A DNA stretch of 64,000 nucleotides from the NCBI GenBank assembly GCA_037783545.1, contig JBBELK010000217.1, forward strand, positions 248,001 to 312,000. Reading direction: 5' to 3'. The notes beneath the pieces were generated by a model. The model did not search any database, was not told the DNA's origin, and worked only from the letters and a program-made list of their open reading frames with translations. Origin of the DNA: Henricia sp. BOLD:AAB3569 (taxonomy: Eukaryota; Echinodermata; Asteroidea; Spinulosida; Echinasteridae). The position numbers were made by a program, and so were the translations under genes. Below, piece after piece: positions 1 through 12,300 of this stretch (positions are counted from its first letter, which is position 1; every line of letters begins with the position of its first letter).

Positions 1-281
1 ATACACACACCCTGTTTATCACAGTTTTATTCAGAGGTTGTTTTTATGCGTGAGGGACGGACAATCAATAAAATTGGCAAACTACAATTTTTTACATGCA
101 TTTTCAACTATTTCTTGAAAATGCGATGGCACAGTGTGCTCAGCCAAATTTAGTCTGTTAATTTTTGTAACAAGATTGTAAAATAATTATGGGCATTTCT
201 TTACTGTTTAAGGTATTATTTTGATTAATTTGAGAAATTTTGAAATTTTCATCCAGTGTTTACCAGTTTTGGATCACGCTC
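1..281 (-). repeat. Dispersed repeat, copy 1 of a pair
   Basis: The reverse complement of this stretch matches 22538-22775 over most of its length, including the shared words around the 'cacagtgtgc' and 'ggatcacgct' blocks. It lies in the NEMF intron that precedes the first visible exon. No coding potential is seen. The class is unknown; a non-autonomous transposon is the simplest reading. Confidence 0.7.
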
Positions 282-383
282 TGAAGGCATTTGCACTGAA
301 GCAACATTTTGTGGCATGCTTTATGCGAAACTTCACTTAAGTGTAAAACTTTTTTTTTAAACGATCTTTTGTTTTTCTTGTAG

Positions 384-3300
384 GTGTCTAAAACAGCTCC
401 AACTGGTGAATACCTCGCAACTGGCAGCTTCATGATCAGAGGTCAGTTATCTAAAAAAAAAAAAAAAATCAATCAAATTAGTGAAATCTTTAAAGTCCAG
501 CAAATTTCGAAACATATTCGTTGTTTTCAATGGTTCTATTTTTCACGTTTGCAGGCAAGAAAAACTACCTTCCGCCATCTCAGCTCATGATGGGGTTTGG
601 CTTCTTGTTCAAGGTAGGCTGGATCCGAATTAGTGGCTGTGGCTATGGCTGTTGCTATGCTGTTGCTATTGGCGGACATTGAAAGTCCTTAGAAACAGCA
701 TAGCAACAGGCGCAGCCAAAGCCACTAATTCGGATCCAGTCGTAGTTTCTTTAGGAAATTATACAAAATAATGAAATGGAAAAGAATTTTGGATATTTAT
801 ACACAAAAAGATATTTATGAAAGGGAATAAAGGTGTGGTTTGGCTCTGGTTATTATCAGCATCCAGCAGCCGATTTCACGAAACAGTGCGTAACTTGCGC
901 CATAAACGGTTATGGCGCAAGACTTACGCCATAAAGTTATGCCGTAGCTGCGCAATTACTTAAAATCGATTTCACGAAACTCTTCTTAGCTGCGCCACGT
1001 TTATTTTTTCACTTTAGCACTTGTAACTTCTAGGACGAGGCTAATTTCTAGTTTATCAACGACTATTTGATGCTTGCGCTTGATAAAATAGTCGTACATA
1101 AAACATACGTCGTTGTTTTTCACAAATTTTGCACGGTCATCATGGCTGCCGTCGCGAGTCATAACGCGTCGAGTCGCAGATTTCACCGATAAAGGCCGTT
1201 TTCTACAAACGGAAGGCTGGGGTTCAGTTCGTTGACGATGCGGTAAATAAGCACGTGTAGCTAGCTGCATTATCGCCATTTTCCACTGTCCTACGACACA
1301 TTTTTCCAACTTACGCCACCAAAAACCATTGCGCAAGTTACGCCACATTTTATGGCGTAAGTCGGTGAGTTGCGCCACATCCTGATGTGGCGCATCTTTC
1401 GTGAAACGCTTATTAACTTATTGCGCAAGTTACGCAATAACTTATGGCATAAGTGGACTTACGCAATTGCGTAAAGTTTCGTGAAATCGGCTGCAGGGCC
1501 CCAATTTCATAAAGCTGTTTAGCAGAAAAATTTGCTTAATGCACAATTTGTTTGTTTTATAAAAATGGGTTAGCAGTCAAAATCTTATGTGATGTGTATT
1601 ACAATTGACAGGGGTGCTGTGCTATTCTTGCTAAGAACACAAGTTGACGTACAATTTTGCCTATTATACTATTTTTATAAAGCAAACAAATTGTGGATTA
1701 AGCAAATGTTTCTGCTACACAACTTTATGAAATTAGCCCCTGGTCCCTAGCCAGTCTTAAACGTACTGTTTAAGACTTGCCACCCACTCTATTATCTCCT
1801 TATTAACATGGTATCTGAATGATGCCAAAGAAAAGAAAAATGACCTGGGGCCAATTTCATGAAGCTGTTTTTAATAGCAGAAAAATTTGCTTAATCAAAC
1901 ATTTGTTTGCTTTTTAAAAATGGGTTTCAGTCATAAAAATTTGTTTAAAGGCCCTGTAGATGATCTGTTTTTGAGCGATTCTGCGAATAAAACCATTATA
2001 AATCAAAAGAAAGACATCAACAAACTCATCCGAAGAAATTTCAGCTTTGTAAAATGTACCACGTTTAAACAAAATCATGAAAATCCATATGGGTTTTCCT
2101 GGTCTTGGCGAGGTGTTTCAAATATTCGTTCTCAGTGGATCGGGTATACTATGTGGCTTGCGTCATGCACTCTGTGGCGCACATCATATAATGCGTGCGC
2201 GCGCGATCCATAAAAAATGCATCGCTTTGGAACACGCACACGCAGTACACAGCGCCCATGCATTTTGAACCTAAAATAAGTAAATCGTTTGCAAACGATC
2301 TAAATAATTTCATCTTTACGTATTATTTTCTGGTAAAATTATATCATTTTGAGCGGAAACCTTTCATTGGGTAGTTGCTATTAATTCAATCTTTACTTTC
2401 AGAACTTTTCCCCTGTAAACTCGTCGATTACTTTTTGGGGTCATTGCAAATGATCCACTGGGCCTTTAAGTAAAAACCTTACATGATGTGTATTACAATT
2501 GACTGGTGTTGTGCTATTCTTTTTGATTTTTTTCCTCTGCTAAACAGCTTTATGAAATTGGCCCCTGGTCAGGCAGGGTGTTTCAGCAGCTTAGCCCCTT
2601 GAATGTATGCTAACTGATTTTTGTATTCATCACTGTAGGTTGATGAGTCTTGCATCTTGAGGCATAAGGACGAGAGACGAGTCAGAGGTCTTGAGGAGGA
2701 TGTCATGTCATTAGCAGAAAGCTCAACGGTTAGTTATACCCAGCAGCAATGTGATCAGGTGACGATTTTTCCCAAATCCATCGCAACTCACTGAACCCGT
2801 GGCAAACTTACAAAGGGTTCAGCAAGTTGCAATGGATTTGGTACTTACGACGCGTCACAAATCTTTGTGAAACCGACTTCTGGAAATTTTATTTTTATTA
2901 ATGAAATCTGTTCCATGAAATTACACTGATCAATTACAGTCATAAAAATAATATGTATGAATAAGTGATTATGATTTTAGGGATTATAACACAGGGACCA
3001 CCGAGGTAAATTAATTTGATATAAATGTGGACAAATGTCCATGATCGAGTTTTTGGAAATCTGGATGCAGTAAAAAGCACCTGGGCTCCACCGGGATTCG
3101 AAACGCAGACCTGCTGCTTAACGTGCAGATGCCCTGCCAATTGAGCTATAAAAAAATATATTAAACTTGTTTTCGGGGTTAAAATTTTGTTTTTATGTTA
3201 ATATGAATTGGCATATTCATGAGCAAAGTTGTGACGTCAAGTTAGACATAACAAGAAAATCACACTCAACTACGCACAACATATTCCATTATTTTATCCA

Positions 3301-6300
3301 ACTTCTGAAATTGTTGTAACCCTTGGCTGTTTGGTTTTGTTTTACGTGTTGCTTGTTGTACGCCAGGGAAAATAACTTAGGCCCAAAAAGGTTACAAATT
3401 GTGTGACTACATTCCTTTCTAAAAACCCTATGTACAAATTTCCAATATACGCTCGTAACTGGGACGGCCTAAAATGTAACACTAGTGTTCGTCTCGGTTA
3501 CGAGCGTATGTTGGAAATTTGTACACGGGTTTTTTACAAAGGTATGTTGTCAAACTATTTGTAACCCTTTTTGGGCATAGGTTATCTCTTCAGAACAACT
3601 GAAACTTATTTCTTTTATTTTGAGACCAGACAAAGGTATTTTCTGGAAAATATGATCTGTGTTGCCAAAATGCCCCCTTTACCGTGGAAAGACTCATTTA
3701 CAAACATTTGAAAATTCCCGAGACTTGTGGTTGCTACAGACATTCTTGGTTTGTATAAATCTGCAGGTGGAAGGCTCAGTGGAGGAGGAGGAGGAGGAAA
3801 TACCACTTGAAGAGGATGATGATGATAGTGAGGACAGCGATGGTGAAAACAGCACCAAGAGAGAAGAGAGAGATGAAGATGAAAATCAACAAGGTGAGCC
3901 ATTGGTAAATGTGACTCGTCTGCAAAAACCCGGATAAATCATGCCAATCGGAACTTGGCCGGTCCAATAATTTGCCAAATTCATTTTTTTCCCCGATGTT
4001 TGTTTGTTTATTTATTTATTTATTAACCAAATCCAACAGCGATCAAGTCGCCAATTACAGGTTGGTATAAATAAATTACATGTACATAAATATATTAAAT
4101 AAACCATGTTACAATATATAACAATTAAATAAATTACAGGAAAAAAAGCAGATTGAATAATTGAAAAATTGAAAATAAAATAAAAAATATAAATACAAGG
4201 ACTGGCACTATGTACAAAAAGAAAAGGGCAAACAACAACAAAGCACATCAGACTGTATCAGCCGCAATGGCACGGTAAATTTTGTTCCGGAAACTTCCAA
4301 GGCTTGCGACACCGAACACATCACATCTCCCATGGAGTTCGTTGTAGGTAGAAGAAATTCTGGAAACAAAGTCACGCTTACTGTGATTCCGTGTAAAGTT
4401 TAATGTTTTGACACAGAAGCTGTTGAAGACACTGTGGATGAAACACAAGACATCGGGGACAGACTTCATGAGGACACTGATAACCTCCAAGCAGCTGACA
4501 GGAGCTCCTCCAGCGAGGATGATACTGCCTACCCAGACACTGCCATCCAGTTACATCATGTACAGGGGGCAAAGTAGGTCTCAATTGACCTTTATCACAG
4601 TGCGTCCATCTTTGTCTTGTTCCCCATAGTACGTGTCGGGTACGATCGTGCTACACGTGTGTCATTGTGATGCACACGAACAATTTTAACACGGGACCAA
4701 ACCATTTCTCCTGCAAGCCTCACTTGGATCTTTCTATAAATTAGGGGTCCAGAAGTGTCACATTTAGTGTCCCCCGTTACACCTGATATGTGTTATTTTT
4801 CGTTTAAAAAATCATTAAAATGGCCTGTAAACTATTTTTTTTAAATTGTACTTTTTGTACTCACTCTTTGAGATGGAAAGTATTTAAAAAGTGTGTCCTG
4901 AATTTACAAAAACAAGATGTAAAATGTAACAGGGGACACCAAAATTGGAACCCTAATTTATAGAAAGACCCACTTAGGTTAAATTAATTTTAATAGGGGA
5001 AAAGGGAAGATGGCCGCACTGCGATAAAGGTTTTTGAGCACTTGGTCATTATACTAAGGAGATGGAAATAGAAACCCACGTATTTGACTTTCGTGGTGAG
5101 ATAACTTTGCCGTGACCAAGATTCGAATCTGGATTCTAAGAGATAATTTGACCAGTACTGAAAGCATTAATTTTGCATTCATTGTGCATCTAAACATCCC
5201 TATTGTCAAGTTATGTGTGTGTGTGAATGTATACTTTACAATTTAAAAGTAGATAAATTCACAATTTAAAAGTATCATGCATGAGCCATCCTGCTTTTTG
5301 GCAAGCTGCAAAGCAAATGTGAGCTTTTGTAAAACCGATTTCTGTCAGTCTGTCCATCCTGCCATCCTGCCATCCACAAGAAAATTTATTTTTTGGCTCT
5401 TGCTAATCAACAACAGGGGTGGGATGATGGGGTGAGGGAGGGACGAGAATGAGGATACCGGAGGAATGACAGGTTAAAGGGGACTAGATGGGGTGGGGGA
5501 CACTGGGTTTGTGGATTGTGGTGGGAAAAAGGGTGGAAGTGGAGAGAGAACGGGCACTGATGGAGGTCTCAAGACCTGGTCTAAGTTGTTTTAAGACCGT
5601 CTCAAGACTTTTTTTCAGGTCTCAAGATGGCTGGTCTTGGAGAAAAGGGTCTTGGTCTTGGTCTCAGTGACAAAGTCTTAGATTTTACCTCTGAGACTTG
5701 TCAAGACCACAAAAAAAAATACAAAATTCCAGACTTCTGTCAAAGCGTTGGAATAAAGACCAGTCGAACCTGATTTGCACACCCATGCAACGGTGAGAAA
5801 AAAATTAGGTTCATAGTAAAACCTGTGCTTCATAGCTCAGCTTGTAGAGCATCTGCTTATCCCATGTTTGTTTATCAAGCTTGTTTGATTTTGTTATGTT
5901 TTTTATAACTATTTTTCATTTTTATCTAAGATTGGAGCCCGACAGGTCACGGGGGTCAAGTGTGTTGAGCACTGGAAGCCACCATTCCAACGAGGGGGAG
6001 GCAGAATTTACTATTTTTCTTGGAGATGACCAACCTGTTAAGATTGGTATCAATAGGCAAATCGACAAACAGGTGTGTACAGTACTGGGTTAATATTACG
6101 ACAACACATGTCAAAGCATTGAAAATACATGTTTATGACGAGTCTCGTGCCCAGACCTCGGTCAACAGGGCTGCGTTCCAAACATGCAAATAATGCAAGC
6201 GTTTGCCAACAACTGGGGCCAATTTTATAGAGGTGTTTAAGCACAAACAATTGCTTAAGCACAAAAAACTCTTGCTTAGTAGAGAACTTTACCAGTGAAA

Positions 6301-9300
6301 TCCTCATGAGATAGAAATAGTGTATGACCAGTGTTATAAGACTGTTTCATTACCATGACAATCATGTGACATTTGTGCTGGTAACCTCATTTTATCAAGC
6401 AATGTTTTTCATGCTTAAGCAATTTTTCATGCTTAAGCAGCTCTATGAAATTGGCCCCTGGTACCCGGCTTTCCATAGTCGCGTTTACAAAAGCACGGTA
6501 ACCAGTGGTGAACGTTGGCAACGTTCGTGTAAGTATAACGCAGCCCAGGTCTGGACACTACCTTTGAGAGGTCATTACTGATTGGTTGACACCTGCACCA
6601 AATTTCAGTGCAAAACTCCTGCGAAGCTTTTGGCTTATTATCATATTCTGTATGATTCAGCACAGCGGGTGAAGCATGGATCGAACTAAACTCCTCAAAA
6701 AAAGTTCGGAAAGTCAAGTTTGACTGACGATTTCTCTCTTGTTACTAAATCATTTCCCTTGAATCATTGGAAAGCCCTGTTATTCCTCTTTACAATGATG
6801 TGTCATTTGTTATGATTAATCGATTGGGGGATGTGCAGTATAGCGGAATACAGGGGTGGGTGGAAAGTGAAATGTCACAAAATTCACTGCTATTCTCATG
6901 CAGTGCATTCCCCTTTTGCTTGGAGGATGGGAATGTGTCAATGCACTTTTTGACAATAGCAATGCATTTTGTGACATTTCACTTTACACCCGCCCCCGTA
7001 TTCAGCTGTGCTGCACATCCCCCAATTGCTTAATCATAACAAATGACACATCATCGTAAAGAGGAATAACAGGGCTTTCCAATGATATAAAATTCAAGGA
7101 AAATTATTTTGCAACAAGAGAGAAATCGTCAGTCAAACTTGACTTTCCGAACTTTTTTTGAGGAGTTTATATCAACACAAAGACATCCACACAAAACAAA
7201 ATGGTCCCCACACCAAATGGTCCCCACAAGAAGCAAAATATTATAATTTTTAGAATAATTTACAAACTTGAGTTGGACTTATCTTGCTATCATAGTTTTT
7301 ATATTAAAGAAATTTGTTTAACGACATAAGGGGAACATCATGGTATTTTTCAATGAAAACACAGCTATTTTTTATTGGCCTTTGACTGGATATGTTTATT
7401 TTACTCACAGAACCAAAGGCAGCACTTGACAGCAAAGCAGAAAAGGTAAGTTACCTGAACAAATTCCTTGCTCGACCAGACTCCTTAGAGACCCATGGTT
7501 TACGTTTCATTGAAAAATAATATCCAAATATGTATAGCATTTCTGAGGCGAATGCCGAGGGAACGACATGTAGCTTGTCAACTTTCAATACCGAGGGAAG
7601 CCGATATCGACTTTCAACTTGAAACAAGCCATGTTGTCTTGCATGTGCTGCCATCTTTTTACGTAGCTCCAGTGCGCGTGATCTAGTGCTGTCGCGTACT
7701 GCGTGCCATACGTGCCATGCCCAGGAATAGTCCCACGATTGCTTTACAAATCGCGTCCGTAGTAAACTATTTTGGTAACATTTTCTGGTGAATGGGCAAG
7801 TGAGAAAGGGACTCTCATTATGAATATGTATGAGGTATAATAAAGTCAGTTACCGTGTGATTTGTCAAGTGTTTCAGCAGAAAATAGTCAGACTTCAATA
7901 CACATTGTACGTGTGCATGTTCAATGTGTGTTGGCATAATCAATCTATGCCTACTCTTGATTACTAGGATATGTTTAACCATAGCCTATGTCTAGCTTTT
8001 GATGGTTAAACACATCCAAGTTATCGTGACTGTGCATAAATTGATGACATCAACACAATTATTATATACTACATGTCGTATACAACGAGTAGAGTAACTA
8101 ATTCTACCTTAAAGACGGATTACATGAATGAATGGTAAAAAAATCATCTGCAGATGATTTTTTAATTTTTTAAAAGCACCTTTAATTGGCAAGTTCTCCC
8201 ACAAAGGGAGAAATTGCTATGAACGTCTGGTTTTTGTTGTCAACCTGTGAAGTAAAATTAAAACAAAAGTGCAAAATTGCCACAATAGTTCGAATTACTA
8301 TGACTACGTCTTAACATTACACATGAGTCTATGGAATATGATCAATCCGTCTAACTAGTAATTTCAGGTCACAGCCAATGAAATCAGACACAGCTTTACT
8401 AAGGCTTTTTATTCATGGACCCACAGAATGCTAAAGAAACACAAGAGGAAAGACACCGACACAGATAATGGAGATGTAGAACAAGACGTTAAACAAGAGA
8501 GTGCAGAGGATAATACAGTGGATGCAGGGAGGATGCCTGTTGTCGTGGTAATGGAGGATGGTGAAGATGTAAAGATAGATGAAGCAGATGATGACCAATC
8601 CGAGGTCAGTCCAGATTTATACAAAAGAAATGCAAATACTTTCCCCACTTTGATTTAAACAACAAACAAAAAAAGCAAATCTGAGTGGGAATTTTCAGCA
8701 CACTTCAGTCATGTATACTGAAGCTGTCATGTGAATATTTCGATGTCAACTTTAATAATTACAAAAGAAGTTTTAAAATTTTGGGGCAATTCTAAAAACT
8801 CGAATTTACATTCCAGAGACTGAGAGATAGCAATGCTTAATGTATTCAAGTTGTTTGATTTTAAGCACATGTTTTTCAGGCATCCTTGGTAGAAATGTAA
8901 TTCCTTATGCATTGTATGTTTTTTTAAAAAGCCACAGTTTTGGATGTAGTCTATGGAACCAAGGTTTTTTTTTACCTACCATATTACAATCAGTTTTCAG
9001 GAATTAGGATCGGCTCATACGTCAAGTGAAGGTGAGTATGAACTCGACGTACATGTTAATCTGACGTCAAACATTTTCCACTGAACATTCTCACACTTCA
9101 GTTAAAACTGCATTCTTGTTATTTGTGAATGATTCTCAAAATGTATAAGAATATACTCTCTATCTATATGGAGTGCCATGGCCAAGTGGGCTAGTGAGTC
9201 GTACCCATGACCTTGATTAAATATTCAGGTCGTGGGTTCGAAACCAGGCCTGCTCACGTCCATAGTACATGTGCCCTTGGACAAGGCATTTTGCCATGCA

Positions 9301-12300
9301 TTGCCTCTCTCCACCCAGGAGCAAATGGGTACCTGTAAGAGCAGTAAAAGAAGAATGTTGGATTAGCTCATGAGCGCCTAACAGGTTGCCGGGGCTGCAT
9401 ACTCCCGAGGGAGTTGAGAAGGCTTAAATATGGAATGTTATCAAGAGCCCAATGACCAGGGGTAATAATGTAAGAGTGCATTGAGCATGGATACGTGCGC
9501 CATATAAATTGGAAATATTATTATCTGTTTTAAGGCCCAGACATCACAGAAGCCTCAGCAGCTCAAACGGGGTCAAAAGGTGAGTAATTTTTGTGCCAAC
9601 ATTTGTGTGTTTGGGTTTACGGTAGCACCATGTGAATCTCTTTTGTATCTGTGTGGTTCTGAAATAAACCGGTCAGTGTGAACTCAATGTTTCGAACAGT
9701 GTGCTCTGTTTGTCTTCAGGAGTAATGCCGGACTCGTGATGATGCAGGGCTATAAGTACTGGTTGAGGGCATTCAGTGTACAATGTGTGCACTCGAGCGG
9801 AATGGCTTGTGTTGAGGCCTACACGTACTATGCAGTGGGGAACCAGACAAAGATGGACGCACCGTGATAAAGGTCTATTGAGCAGGTTACATTTTGCAGA
9901 ACTGATTCAGAGGAAACAACAAAAAACGGGTTCTTTGTGAGTGAAGTTCGTAGCACCATTTTTCAATGCGACGGATTATTGATAGTGTCCAAATGTTGCC
10001 CTTAGGAAAAAAACAAGCATGGTGAAAATGAATATTGAATAGGTGATTCATTTTAGGGATCATGTCCCAGGGATCGCCGGGGTGAATGAATTCGATACAA
10101 ATGTGGACAAATGTCCATATGAGTTTGGGAAATCTGGATGCAGTGAAAAGCAACTTGGCTCCACCGGGATTCGAAGCGCAGACCTTCTGCTTAACGTGCA
10201 GACGCCCTACCAACTGAGCTATGAAGTCGACTGGTGGTCTTGAATCACGGTAGTGCAGTTGTTCCTCACAGCTTTTCACTGCATCCAGATTTCCTTAACT
10301 CATATGGACATTTGTCCACATTTGTATCAAAATTAATATTAACAGTTTTGGCTCATTTTTACTCTTTATTTATATAATTTTGGCTAGAACAAACTGAAGA
10401 AGATTAAACTGAAGTACAAAGATCAAGATGAGGAGGAAAGGCGCCTTAAAATGGAAATCCTGGCAGTAAGTTTGTCAAATTTATTGTCAAATTTATAGTC
10501 AAGTTGTGCACTATGACTATGAGGCCGTTTACATTTTCAAATCCCCATAGTTGTGCCCGGATTGGACTTTCTTTTCTGGGAATTTTACTGAGCTATTTTA
10601 CTGGATTTTGTGCATTCTCAGTCTGCGGGAACCTCTAGAGAACTGAAAGGGAAAAAGGCCAAACAGGCTCGCAAGCAGCAACAACAGATGGAGAAACACC
10701 AGCAGATGAAACAAAAACAGCAGCAACATAAACAGCTGCACAGGAAACAGCAGCAGGATGAAGGGCAACAGGCCACTGATCCAAGCCCAGAGGGGCAACT
10801 GGAGAAGAAAATGGAAGATATGGACTTGGAGGAGCAAAGAGGTAGGATGCAAAATTTCTGATACAAGATTTCTGATTTTGTATTAAGGTCATTCCATGTG
10901 AGGTTGGGGCAATAAATACAGTGGTATCCATGTTACATGGGGACATAGTCCCTAGAATGATGGGTAATTTAATATCCCTTAATATCCCTTACTTGCTGCT
11001 TGTTCTTGAGGGTTCAAAATTATTGAAGGCCCCACTACATCATTTGCAGTGACCCAAAATTTTACTTCGTGAGTTCGACAAGAAAAACCTGACCAAAAAT
11101 GTTGATACCAATGGAAAAAAATACCACATAATTTTTTCCCCGTGTAAAATAGTATCTTTGTGGGGAAAATTGCCAACTGATGATGCTTTGCAAACGATTT
11201 TTTTACCAATCATTCAACACAAAAACCGGGCGTGGATTTTTAAGTGTTTTGTGAAGTATTACTGCATCTATGTGGCTGACATTTCTACAAGGCAGTTTAT
11301 CAACATTATTCTTTAGTTATGTAATGCTGTTGTTCCTGGAATTTGTAAAAAAAACAAAACATTCATCTGCAAATGATATAATGGGCCTTAAAGGCACAGG
11401 CTCGTCAGCAATGCGCGCCCGCCAAATTCGTGCTCGAAACACGCAGCTCCATGCCTTTGCTATGGAGCTGCGTATTGCGTGGCACACATTTGGCGGGCGC
11501 GTATTGCTGACGAGCCTGTGCCTTTAAGCCACGTCACTGCATGTTAGGTCATGCTTGTCCATTGATGACAATGGAAACATACCTACGCCAGCTCTCTTAA
11601 TGTGAAAATTCTTCAAAACTAATAACACCTATACTTTTGTTGAAAACTCCTGTGAATGTTTTGTATTCCCACAGATCAAGACAGTGTGCAACCTGTTGGT
11701 TTTAAACATGCCTGGAAAACCAAGCACAGTCAACCTGATGATGCAGCCGATGTAAGTTTAATATTATCCTACTCGGGAAATGGCTTTGTTCTATGAAGAT
11801 CACTTGTGAGTTAATGAAACATGCATACACATATCACTTTAAACAACGAAGATCGAACGAAGATTGGTACCATTGACATCAAGCGACCAGTAACAAAGAT
11901 CAAAGGGTTGGTGCTATTTGTTGTGTAGGCCTATCCCAATCATTAATTGAACAAAACAAGCATACACACTACAAATTTGCTTCATCAAATCAAGCAATTT
12001 TATTTTTTGTCAAACGAAGAGCCGTACGTGCGTTCACATTGGAAAATATTTTGAATTGTCATCAGACTTCTAACGGGGTTTAAGTGTTGTCTGTAAAACA
12101 CTGCACAACCTTCTTTTCAAGGGCACATTCTGATTTTGTGATGGTTAGTTGGGCAATTGTTGATTTGAGCCATGTGAACACACATGCACTGGGCAGAGTT
12201 ATAACTGGACAAATTTAGGAGTCGGCTAAATTGAAAAGGCGTTACAGTGTGAGATCACGTACTCAAAATGCTGTGATGCATATTTTTTAATTTTTGTGTT

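Noticed and set aside
8368-8426. Upstream extension of the NEMF exon at 8427 (reading back to 'GTCACAGCCAATG')
   Set aside because: Phase from the preceding exon (ending AG, two bases of a codon) requires one base before ATG, which fits the acceptor CCCACAG at 8426 and not the longer form.
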